A stretch of DNA of 64,000 nucleotides from Phoronis australis (lineage: Eukaryota > Phoronida > Phoronidae), in contig NMRA01000417.1 of assembly GCA_002633005.1 (NCBI GenBank), positions 76,158 to 140,157 of the forward strand, read 5' to 3'. The position numbers and the translations under genes are program-made. The notes below the pieces were generated by a model. That model saw only the letters and a list, made by a program, of their open reading frames with translations. It was not told the origin of the DNA and made no database searches. Below, in pieces: positions 1 through 12,500 of this stretch (positions within the stretch are counted from its first letter, which is position 1; every line of letters starts with the position of its first letter).

Positions 1-3000
1 AAGCACACGATCACACTAGCTTCTTTAGCGAGATTCTTGCATCTGTGATGATTATCAAAGATAGAGAATTTGTAAGGGTAGTGAAGCGTGGTTACGTGGT
101 TGTATATTAGTTTTTGATATGTGTTATAGTACAGGCACTTACACAACACTAAGGCAGGGATGCAGTGCCCCTGTAGCAAATGCGTGTGCGGCACTGCGCC
201 AGCGCGCCGTTCTGAGTGCTGGGCCTTACACCGCTTAACACATTACACGAATGAGCACTACCAAGAAGACACTGAAAAACGAAAGACGTTTGAACTGCAA
301 ACAGATTTTTAATGAAAAATTTTCGTTTCAACCCAAAAATTGCGTTGTCAGAAGCACGTCTGAATGTTAGTCAGTGGTGGCTCATTCCTTGCTAACTGTC
401 CCATTCAAAATTATTAAGCAAGCCCAGAACGGCTGCACCAAGATTTCAATCATTCGCCGGGATGCAGGTAAGTGGCAGCAAAACTTATTGTCCGGCGATA
501 GTTGGGCATTTGCAAAGGCCAGGACGTTTTAAAATAAAAACGTTTCGTAAACACGCAAGTTGATGTCAGGCGTGCATGTTCAATGTCACAGTCGGGAGTC
601 GAACAGCACGGCCTATTTAAACCAGAGCACATGTTACGCTACAACGAAAAGTTGCAGCCTTCGGTGTATTTCCTATTTGTATTTTCATCAGAAATTTTCG
701 TTAGGCGGAACTCGGTGATTCTTTTCATAGCTAAAGCGCCAAACACAAGCTAAACGCAAGACAATCGAGTAACGGTCGTGACATCGTCAAGACAAGGTAA
801 AAATTACAAACCCGTTATACCGATTCTCGGACTCGAGCCTTATACAGTAGTAATCATCCGTTGAACGCTTTAGTGACACGGGAGTTGCGTCGATCCCAAA
901 TTACCGTATCTAAAATTTTCCTTGTCCGAAAGTCGCGGAACAAAATTCTGATGTTTATGATAATGTCCGAAATTCGAGGATCTTTGAAAAACAGTTTTTG
1001 GACCTTGTACGAATTTCGTGGACTATGAAAAACTCATTTCGTAAATATTTATTCTTGGTCGAAAATGGCGGGCCGTCCGAAAATCACGCGACTTTACCGT
1101 AGTGCAACTGTGGCATACAAAAGCAGCATCAGTAGCAGCAACAGCAGCAGCAGCAGAAGCAGAATAAAAAGCAGAAGCAGAAGCATCAGCATTTCAATAA
1201 AAGACTACATCAAACATCACATGACAATAGAGGATCTTTTGGACATTTAAAGGGAAGTGGTGTTGCTTTAAGAATATTGATGAGATGACAGAAATAATTT
1301 TGGCTTTTTTGGTGGAGTAACCTTACTTTTACACTGAAGAGTGAATTTAAATCGCGTTTATGTCCACCAGGTGTATATTTGCACATGTGTTTATTTACAT
1401 TTACAGGACACTTTCTGAAGTTGGTGTAAATGTATATCCAAGTGTAGCTTTACACCCCGTTGTCGTTGCGTTTGTATGACAAAAATGCACGCAGCTGGTA
1501 AATATGCCCTCACCTGTAAAATATGCACTCCGGTGTCAGTACCGTTATGTAAGTGGGGCTTTATTTGTTTGTTGGGCTACAGTAGGTAAAGGATATTGGT
1601 ATTCAAGATCCACTCATTCAAGAGATTCAACATAACATTGCACAGTTGTAAAGCTGTTGAAATGGTTTGAAGCCACTTAGTGTTCCAATGGGGCTTTGAA
1701 CTGAAACAATTGTGAGAACATAGAGGGAAACAGGCCATTTGGGCCATTTTCACTTTACAAACTTAACTGTTGTCAGGTAGAATAGAAAATAGCTGCATGC
1801 TACGGCATTGAAGAAAGCATGTGAACACCATCGGAGTGCATACTAAGAACCAAAATTATAACAATCATGTAATATGTAGTATATAGTGAAGTGACTCAAC
1901 ATATTATTTAACAAGCAATTGGATGTTGATTCTTTTGGGAAATCAAATATTGATCAACAAAATGGTTCAGTTTACTTGCTACTACCCAAAGTCTGTGGTT
2001 TTGAAACTGCACTAAGTCAGTGGTTCGACCATAGTGGTTGACTGTATGTGTTCACTTGGATCTATAGTGGCTATGATTCGAACTATAGTTCCAGCTGAAA
2101 ATGGCCTTTACTAACTGGCACTGAATAGTGTGTACATTTGTGCCCTAGGCTTTTGTGTGCAAATAGTACTGGCTTGTGTGAGTGTGCATGTGTGCGTGCA
2201 AGTTTGTATGTGTACCAAAGTGGGTGCTTTAGACTGAAATAACCCATCTTCTTTTGCTGAAAGTGGAAGAACTCACATTCACAACACTGAAAGCCAGGTT
2301 GAGTTCCATAGACCAAAGACAAGGCACGACTAAACTGTCCTCAACATAACATGAATGATCAGTTGGTCCAATGAGAGTACTGTTACCCTTTAATCAGAAT
2401 TCTTGTCTTTCTCTGACGATCATATCCTATTTTGCAGTGGATTCTTCTTGTTTCTTCTCGAACAGTTGTGATGTTCCTGCTCTGACCCTCACTTGTCTAT
2501 ATTCATTAAAACCTATATGTGGTTTTGTTTTCAATTACTTTTCTCCTGAAGAAGTCTTGTTTTAGGCGCTTTCTCATTGAAGGCGCTTTTACTGACGTTT
2601 TGGCATGCGAAACTTTGGTTAAAATAGTAGGATTTAAAGGCAAAGCTTCAGTATACTCACCAAAACTTTGGTGTAATGGGAACGATCAAAGCGAAGCTTC
2701 ATCGAAGTTATTGGTATAGGTCGCGGCAACGATATACGATCACTTGAGACTCGCAAAACATGTTCTTTGTTATTGTAGCATAGCCAACGTGCTCTCAATA
2801 GACACATGTAAATAAATTAAAGAAAGCACATCTGATGAATGACACTGATCATTTTCATCGTAAATGGCAGGAGAACCATTTTCAGTTAGCTTCAAACCCA
2901 CTACTCAATGTTCGTTTGAGAACAGGAATGAATTAAGCTGTCTGGGCTACTCTGATGACTGATTCGTCATCTAGCAGTAATGGGTAAGCGAAGTTTAGCA

Positions 3001-3391
3001 AAGCTTCGGTAAACCGAAGTTGCCCTAATGGGAAAACGGCATTAAACTAAACCTAATCTTGCTTGTCATTCAGCTTGAACTGATTAGTTTAATTAATTTG
3101 TTTTACAGTTGTGCATGTGCAGGTTCTGTGATGATGGCCATTTCAGTCCTTTCAGCTGACCATCGTGGGTCTTTCAAATAATATTTTTATTTTCATACAT
3201 GTACAGGTCACTAAGTGTAGACATGTACCTTGTAACAAATATAACGAGGCTAGAGAACTGTTTGACGGATGCTGCACCATTGTGAGTAAATTTTGCAATA
3301 TTCACATGTCTCCATGTAATCTGGCACCGTCTTATTGTTGTTGTCTTGAACTTCGACTCTCATTTATGATTTATAATTATTATTATTTCAG
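1..3391. other. Upstream region without a recognised gene
   Basis: No exon or open frame here resembles a known protein. The only clear landmark is an AGC-rich microsatellite near 1.1 kb. Short frames in both directions lack family motifs. The missing 5' exons of the ZIP gene could lie here or left of the window; I looked for an exon ending in phase 1 that encodes the cysteine-containing ZIP ectodomain and did not find one. Confidence 0.5.
1121..1190 (+). repeat. AGC/AGA-rich microsatellite
   Basis: Imperfect AGC and AGAAGC triplets run for about 70 bases. Read on the + strand they give a Ser/Arg-rich stretch, but the frame has no other support as a gene. Confidence 0.75.
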
Positions 3392-3561
3392 TATGGGGCT
3401 TTGGTTTTCTGTTTGTGACCATCGTCAACCTGTGCTCCCTGGGTGGCATCATAGTGCTCCCATTCATGAGTAAGACGTTTTACCGCTGGCTACTCATGTT
3501 CCTTGTAGCGCTGGCCGTGGGTACGCTGGCTGGTAGTTCTGCATTCTTTCTCATACCGGAC
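3392..3561 (+). CDS. ZIP exon a: TM1 and TM2
   Basis: Acceptor ttatttcag, donor GTAAGT. The exon enters in phase 1 (two bases finish a codon) and gives 56 residues. It begins [16 protein letters not shown], the usual start of ZIP TM1, and ends SSAFFLIPD after TM2. In ZIP14 relatives the preceding residue is Val, which the split codon xTA allows. Confidence 0.93.
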
Positions 3562-6500
3562 GTAAGTAGTGATTCATTTGGACACAAGGTGGCATAACAC
3601 CACAGGTTTCAGCGGAACACCCCTGAAACACTGATTAAATCATTATTGTTTGGGTTACTCAATGATGCAAATTGCATTTCAAGCTTTTCTCTTAGTAACC
3701 TATAAAATGATTTCCTTCCCTAAACTGATCATTCAAGACACCGGCAAAAAATAAGTGTTAAAAAGCTATTCCTTCCATAAGTAGCCTACTTCTGATCATT
3801 TTCCTGGAAACTCTCTTTTTGCAAAAACAGTTGTAAGAAACGTCTGGTGCACAGTTTTTCATAACCCTTCATGTTAAAATGTGATGGTTGCAAAATTGTT
3901 TTTCCCTATTTAAGGCAACTTATGATTATGAAAAATGTTGTCTAGAATTCAATTGTTGTGTGGTAAGGACTTGTGTTTGACCCAAAAAAACTAGTTGATC
4001 GACTGTAAGCATTATATACTAAATATTATATTCATGCAGTACTCACCATTGTAATAGGCCCATCCTGAAATACGAGTGCAACTCGTTCTAGTGTATTTAC
4101 CCACAATGCAACACATGCCGAACACTTGTCCTGCTTCTTCACAATATATGAGTCATTGTCTCATATCTTAATTATTATGTAATTCATCATTTTAGTGCAG
4201 GCAATCTTGCATCATTCCATTTTAGTTGTAATGATGGCACCAAGAAATTGGCAAATATTGGTGCTGAATGTGCTATGTATCCTTCCTCCTTTTTAATAAC
4301 TGAGGAGTGCTCAGTCATGCAATGAATTTTTCGAAAACGAGGAGAGCTGAATTGGGGTCAGGACGATTATTGCATTACCTATTGTGCTGTCACACTTCAG
4401 CCTAAGGTTCTGTTGTCTCTCCATATAGTCATTCGGCACGCCTGAACATGACCCGGATCAGCTTTATATCTGGAAGGGCCTGGTCATCTGTGCAGGCATC
4501 TACCTGTTTTTCCTCATTGAGAGGGTGCTCAAGATGTACATGGATTACAGGATGGTAAGTAGTCATTCCTGGGAGCGATACAGTGCTGTTTGTTTACATG
4601 GGCTGGTTTTGGAAATTAAAGTACGTTAAGGTCAGTTTGCCACCACTGTCTGCACAATTTGACACGTTGCTGGTTGATGCTAAAAATCTGGCAAGGACTA
4701 AATGATGAATACCAAATAATTTAATTTTTTTCACATTGTTCGAGGCACCTGAGGATCCTTAGTTCGGTTGTAGCTTGGACTGTTGTAAGCACGTTGTTGT
4801 GAATGCACTGCTGTAATTTTTCTTATAGCAACTGACGTATGTGTGCATGATGTGAGTACTGCATTTACACACTATACCCCTGTCGTTCACCAGCACCTCT
4901 ACACAGCCATTATCATATTGCTGGTGTTCACCAGCACCTCTAGACAGCCATTATCATATTGCTAGTGTTCACATGACATGAATACTGCGTTTGTAAACTA
5001 TACTCGTTATTTACCAGCACCTCTATGACGGCCTTTACCGTATCCATCTTGTTCACATGTCTTGATTACTGCGTTTACACATACCCATTGTTCACCAGCA
5101 CCTCTTAGCCATTACCATATCCTGCGTGTTCACATGATATGAACTGTGCATTTACACACTATACCCTATTCTTCACTGGCACTTCTTAAGTGCCATTAGC
5201 CTATTCCTCATGTTCACGTGGTATGAATGTTACATTTACGCGTTACCCAATTAATTATTGATCTCCCATACCTCTTATCCTTGGTGTGATCAAATGTTTA
5301 TTTAGTGGAAATGATTTCATCTTTATTGTACTGAAAGAATTGAAGTTGTGAAAATGGTGAAAAACCTAGGCTTGGTACAAAGCTGTATACTAAATACACA
5401 ACTTTGCACCGATGTGGGTAAAAAATGGTAAGATAAAATTTGACGCAAAATTAGTGTCACTAAAAACTAGTCTTCCTTGAGTAAACTAAATTATTTAACG
5501 GTGAGTTGGAAAAATGGCATTCTTCCGTTATTCTGCTGCTAAAGTTGTGGAGTGATTTTTAGCGGCGACTTTCGGCGCCATGAAGTGTTGCGTCACCTGT
5601 TGGCCAGTTTCTTTTTTCGCCGATTCTTCAATGAACTGTTGTTCTTTCACGAGGTTGCCTACACATCACAACAAATTATCGGAACTGGTTTCACTTCATT
5701 GTAAGTTTTTAGAATTTTGATATCGAAAAACCGAATTTCAGAAGAACTTTTGCTGCTGCCAAGCTATCACCATCTCCCGAGAGATGTTGCAAAATGTTAA
5801 AAAATGGCAAATGCGTGTGGCACAAGTGTACTGTTTTCAAAACGACGACATACTTTTCATTGTTAGAAAAAGCAGAGAGTTAAGCAAGAAAAGGACGTTT
5901 ATCGCATTGTTTTCCACTTGAACGTCTGTAACGGGCAAGGTGAATGTCGGTTGATTCCTAGATTTTGCATGCACCCCGTCCGGTCTTTAGCTCTACATGT
6001 TGATACAAATTTCACAGCGAAGTACTAGCAGAACTACCCTGGCTGTTTGCAATTTCAGGGTCTACGTAAGAAATACATGTAGTGATACCTAGCTGTATTT
6101 TGACGACATTCTTCATACAGCTAGATGGCTGGCTAATTAAAACCAAATTCGTAGTACTCGTCGACGATTAAGTTGTTGCCTGATTATTCAATGTTAACAA
6201 GACACCTCCATGTCATTGGTGATGAGTAAAACTTCCCCTCTTGTGGTTCACGATCAAGTTGAACATTCACCTTCATGAACCATGATGAATTGTTTGCAAA
6301 TAAAAATTTAAGGTAATTCTGTCTTAGCTAAGAACAGGTGCACGGCCTGTGTCAAGACTGGGTACTAGCCAGGGCTTTATCCAGGATTTCGAAAATAGTG
6401 TGTCCAAAATGGGGTTCCCAATATTCCAGGGCATCCATGATTCAAACGACGTGTAACCCCACCCTACCACCGTTCACCTGTAACCCCCCACGTACGGAGT

Positions 6501-9500
6501 GAGTTTTTTGCAAAAAAAATGCATAGACCATGACTTTTACATCTAAATTTACAAAAACAACCTTCCGTAGTGACCTTTTTACTCAAAAAAACTATGGGCC
6601 AAGACTTTTACATCCAAATTTACGAAAATGGCCAAGTAGCTTACCAAACAAATATTAGAGACATTGGTTGAACGATGAGTGCACTATTTTTGGTGATCTT
6701 GCATCAAATTGATGTTATTAAGTTTATCATATCATCTTAAATAGCTTTAATATTCTGTAAAGTGATTCAACAAAGCTGTAGTTACAAAACAAGAAAAATA
6801 CACACATGATATCTGGTTTATATTTTGGCAACAGGTGTCACTGCTGTTCCATTTCAAAACCTTAAAACGCACATTGAAAAGCATGAAGTGGGAGCAAACT
6901 CAAAAATTTTAAATGAGAATATTCTTGTGGCAAAATGTAGTATTGTAATAACGACATTTATTTCGCTTTTGATGTTTTTTAAAAAAGAGAGAGTTCACTT
7001 CTCTCTTCAGCTATGTGCCTCTTTCATTAACTGGGCTTCCTAGTAATCATTACAATGTGTTTGTCCAAACTTGAAAGGTTCTGATTGACAGTGGGCATCC
7101 AAATGAAACATTGGACGTCCTTGCCGGGTTGTCCAGATTAGTACTAGGGCATCCAAATGGAAACTCTGGACGTTCACTGCATAATGGTCTGGTCCTGGCA
7201 TGTTATTGCTGTTAGAACTGAATTATGACTTCGCCACCTGGTGTTTACACTTGGCGGTCACATTGAGAACTTTTCATCTCATTGAATTCTGGGTAATTTT
7301 GCCTGAGTGCTTTTTAGCATCTGCTGTACTGGCTTATATCTTTACAGGCCAAGGATGACAGGGCGGTTGATCCGACCATCCAGGTGGACTTGAGCCACCT
7401 GCCTACGGCATCAGTGAAGTCTCACCGTGACGTGGATATTGATGACAGCTTGAAGATTCCTCCAGACACCAGGAATCATCACCATCACTCATATGGTGGA
7501 CCTCAGCACACTGCTTCGTCAGCCCAACTAGTGGATGTAAGTAATTTGAGTGGTGCTTAGTCATATGAATGATCAAGAATGGTCAAGAAACAGTTTCATC
7601 ATCACTGGACCCGTAAACATTGACCAAACATTAAATCCTTTGGCTAGACTCTGCAACATAGACATGTCACACTATGACAGCAGATTGGCCATGGTGTTCA
7701 TGAGTGAGGTTACTGATTCATTTCTCCATCTTGTATTTGTTTTAGCCCGATTGACGAATTAGGAACTGTGTAGTGCTTGATAGCATACCCATTCGTGGAC
7801 TGGTAGGGTCTAATGCTGCTTGGCTTCACTTTTGGCCAAGGCACTGCTTTTGCTTTAAACTGGCATTTTGTCAAAAAAAATTTGATTTGACCTTTTAATA
7901 TTGTAAAACTTTTCTCGACATGTTCCTTACTCTGGTTAAAAGTGATTTCAGGTCTTGGGAAGTACTGACAGTTCATTAATGCTTGGGACCTGACTCAATA
8001 AGTCAGCGGGTCATTAATGCTGGGGACCTGATTCAACAGGTCAACGGGTCATTAATGCTTGGGACCTGACTCAATAAGTCAGCGGGTCATTAATGCTGGG
8101 GACCTGACTCAACAGGTCAGCGAGTAATTAATGCTGGGGACCTGACTCAACAGGTCAGCGAGTAATTAATGCTTGGAACCTGACTCAACAGGTCAGCGGG
8201 TCATTTTGTGCTTGAAACTTGGTCTCAAGTAGTAACAAAAGTCAGTTTTTGAAGTACACCATTCATTCACTTTCACCAATAAGTTGAGATCTGGTTTTAT
8301 TGTAAATGGTTCACATTAAAAGTTATAATTTGTTTGACAGAAAGCAGGTTAGTAATATATTTTTGAAATATATTATATTTTATTAATGTCAAAACTGTTC
8401 CCAATTTGGACCAGTTTCAAGTGCAAGTACTGCCATGTGACATCATAGGCATTGCTCACATGTGGCTGCCTACATTGCATTGTGTAAGTCTGCCATCTTA
8501 CACATGTTGCACCTTTGCCAATAGTTGATCCGCAGGAAGTAAAATAAAATTGTTTGCTAAACCTCTTCAACAGATGTCCAGTGAAGACTACAGCAGACTG
8601 CCACAGGTATTCTGGGTCCCAAGTTTGGCTCCTGTCCAGTTTTAAAGTAACAAGTCAACATTCACCACAGCTGGAGCTGCACTCCACTACATTGACCTGT
8701 ATAAGTGGCTGGAATTATTAAATGGCCCTGCTGCAAATTGTTGAGAATGTTGAGTTGGCTACTTTAAGGTTGGATGCTCAGTTTTCTTGATGAGTTCTGG
8801 GGCCTCTTTCTCAGAGAGTCTATTGGCAAAAGTTGATTTTTTGTCTTTTGGCTTTAACTTATCAAGCAGACTATGGATTTCTGTCTTTTGGCTTCATGTT
8901 GTAGACAGTAGACTGATTTTTAGCCAGAAGTGAAAAGACAAGAGACTCCTTGAGAAACATCCCCCTTATCTTAGAGGCATGTTATTGGTTTGACTGACTG
9001 TGTTGTATTGGTCAGATTAGCTATGTGTTGTATTGTTATCATTTGATTGCTTGGTGCATTGCATGTCATGCTTATGACTGTCCATAGGAGGTTACGGATC
9101 CACTGGTCAGAGGTCAGATGACCTCTCAGGTCACAGATCAACTGATAGTGAGTACTGACTGGTGTGCTTCTTCAACAATGCTTTCACCTCATGCTTTGAC
9201 AATGTTATTTTCAGTTTCACTGATTACACCCTGTTGGTGTATAGCGTCTGAAGGTCACTGTAGTGCTAGCCACCGAGGAGTGATGTTGGTCAATAATGTG
9301 AAATGCTACTAATGTTCATGTAACGCTTACTGGTCAACTGACATACTTCTAATTTTAATGTGATGTATTACTAAGTTCACGTGACATGTGGCATATTACT
9401 AATGGTCATTGGGCTGTACTAGTAACCACACGCTAATTACAGGTCTCAAACAATGGTGCCATAATTGAATGTTGTGTCAACGTACTACTTTTCGCTAGCA

Positions 9501-12500
9501 GAAACTTTTACAAAATCAAGTCTACGCAGTGACTATAACATTTGGAGATGTATCTGGGTAGTGGGGCATTAAGTAACCCTGTTGAGTGTCGTTGGCACAG
9601 GATAGAGTGTGGCGCAGTGGTTAGAGCTTGGGAGACCTGGGTTCAAATCCTGGCTTCACTGGATTACATTTGAGCATTGCACAAAGGTGTCTCCTATTCC
9701 TCTGAGCTCAGTCTTAATGTGAATGTGTGCAAGGGAGTGAATGAGAACCTGGATATAATGCAAAAGCGATTTCTGGGGCTGTGCTCATATTTTTAATAAG
9801 AGTAGAAGTTAAAGTGTCATTGGCAGAGATAAGATTAAATTTTTTGTTGTTCTGGCTTTGACCACTTAGCGTGTTCTGTGAAATAGTATGGCCTTACATG
9901 GCCGTTCCACATTTGTGTTGTTGAACTTGTGCTGTGAAACTGATATAAACATTTATACCGTATATTGTATTTGTTTCTCGAGATATATGAACCATCAAAA
10001 GATTTTTTTTCTTTACATTGTGATAATGACTGGTATCATGTGTTTTATATGTTTCCATCTTGGGCACTTGGTGTGAAGCTTGGTGACAGCACTAAATTCC
10101 CTCTCTTGGTCACATTTTACCCAGGTTTCAGGTCTCTGCTGTAGTTCGTTTCTCCCTCTGATGCTGATGCATCTCATATTCACTTTGCCAGCTGTTAGAT
10201 GACTGACTTATTGAAGCCTCACCTTTAATCTTCTTGATTCATCTCTGTTTGTAGTACCCATACTTAATGTTATGTAGGACCTTATTGAGATGTCTGTGCA
10301 TTTAGCCAATTATCTACATCACTATAAATATTAACTCGGTAAAAGTATATACTTTACGAAAGTAAAAAGCCTGTAGATCTTGATGGTTTACTAAAAAGTC
10401 CTATTTTTTGATAGCACATCATGAAAAAGCAGACCACTTTTAAGAAAAATTCCTGACAGTTTCACATGATTGTTGTCAGCTTTGTAATGTTCAGAAGTTA
10501 GAACAAACTTGGGGGTTTTCTGGGGTCCTATATAATCTTAACTCTCAACAATTGCTTTGCTTGGAGTGGATGGTTTGTTTAGCTAAATGGAAAGTTGAAG
10601 TTAAATTTTGTGTCTTAAATAGACTGAAGATACATAAGCAGAGTTATGATTAGCTTTGCTGTTAACAAGGACAAACAATAGCATCCTTGAGTGGGTGTTT
10701 GGGAAAACATGGGTCAGCATCAGTGTTATTTTTTTGAATAAATCCAATGATAGTTGTCTTTAAGATTCAGCACTTTTCTGTATCAGAGTTTTCAGGTGTA
10801 TGGATCTACCACGCTGCTCACCCCACTCACTTTGTGTTTCTACATTTTGCTTGCTTCATTCACGGGGGACTACTCCAAGGGTCGTTCAACAAGTTCTCGG
10901 CCTAACCCAGAAAACAATGCAGTAGCAACTAATTTTTACTTTTATTTTTCAATATAATATCCTGTTACAACAATGCATTTTTTCCATCTGTGCTCCAGTT
11001 TTGCAATGCCTTTGTAAAAGAAGCTTTTGTTGAGCCCCTCAAAATACTCCTCCATTGCACTCATGGCATCCACGCAGGTAGGCCTTCAAATGTGGAAACA
11101 AATAAAAATAAGATGGGGATAGGTCTGGAGAATAAGCAGGGTGCAGAAAGATTTCAAAGCCACATCTAGATGCTTCAGCTACTGGAACTTGGGCAGTATG
11201 GGCAGGTGCGTTGTCTTGAAGCAACAGCACTCCATCCCGAAACTTCCCGTGTCTCTTTTCCTTGATTGCTTTTTTGAGTATTTCCAAAAAGGATGCAGAG
11301 TAATTCCCAGTAACAGTGTGTCCTCATTGCAAGTAGTCGATCATCAGAAGACCTTCATTGTCCCCGAACACAGAGGCCAAAACTTTGCTTGCAGAGGCAC
11401 CCGACTTGAACTTTCTCGGGCTTGGGGCACCCACATGCTTCCATTGTTTACTTTGTTGTTTTGATTCCGGGTCAAAGTGGTGGATCCATGTCTCATCCTG
11501 GGTTACAAGTCTTCTGGAAAATTTGGCTGGATCTTCTTGGAATCTTCCTAGAAGTTCCTTTGAAAATTCTGCTCATTTCCTGATCCTGAGTTAACATTCT
11601 TGGCCCCCATCGTGCACTCAGCTTACTCGTGCCCAAGTCTTCACTCAAGATTTTGGAGATGGACCCATTGCTGATGCGAACAGTGTTTGCCAAATGTTGA
11701 ACAGTCATTCACCTGTCTTTCATAAACATTGCATGAATTTTCTGCACATTTTCACAGGAGGTCGACGATTTGGGACTTCCTGGACGAGGGTCATCTTCAA
11801 CGCTTTCTCTACCCCTCTTGAAACAAGCTGACCACTTTTTTACTGTGGAGTAGCTCGGGTAGTCTGTTTCTAGTGTTTTTTGCATCTCTTCATGAATATC
11901 TTTTGGTTTCATTCCTTTTTTTACCCATTATGTATGACGGCTCTCGTCTCTGTTATCTCCATGCCGCTAAGTGTGTTGTCGTCTGCTTTTTTGAAACAGC
12001 GCCACTTAGCGGCAATTGACCATACTAATTCAGCATTACTGTAATAAAAGATGAAAGTTTACTATGGTGTGAAAAAATTTAATCTGCGTCCCTTTTTTCT
12101 TGGTGAGGCTGAGAACTTATTGAATGACCCTTGTATGTACTGGGCAGCTCTGCAAATATAATAACTGTTGTCAACAATGATGTTCAAAGATTCCCACTGA
12201 ACTAGAAAATATGCAACCTTTGAAATAAAATGTGGGGACCCACATCAAAAAAAATCATTCCAAAGTATGTCTTCTTTCACAGAGCAGCAACTGAACATTT
12301 ATTCATGAATATTGTCACTGAAAGAACTGGAAAGCATTGCGAAGAGCTATTTTGTACCCACATTTGTTTTGAACCGCATACCCATCACAAGGCATTGCAA
12401 CGTGGTTGCAAAATAGTTTGGAAAAAATTGACTTCTGCAGTAGGTATGGTTCAATGCTGGAAAGCCTGTCAGAGGGTAGCTAGGTAGACTGTGTGATAAT

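Noticed and set aside
3207-3281. 75-bp open block before ZIP exon a with acag and GTGAGT at its ends
   Set aside because: Its open frame ends in phase 0, while exon a needs phase 1; in the needed frame it has a TAA. The peptide lacks the ZIP ectodomain cysteine motif.
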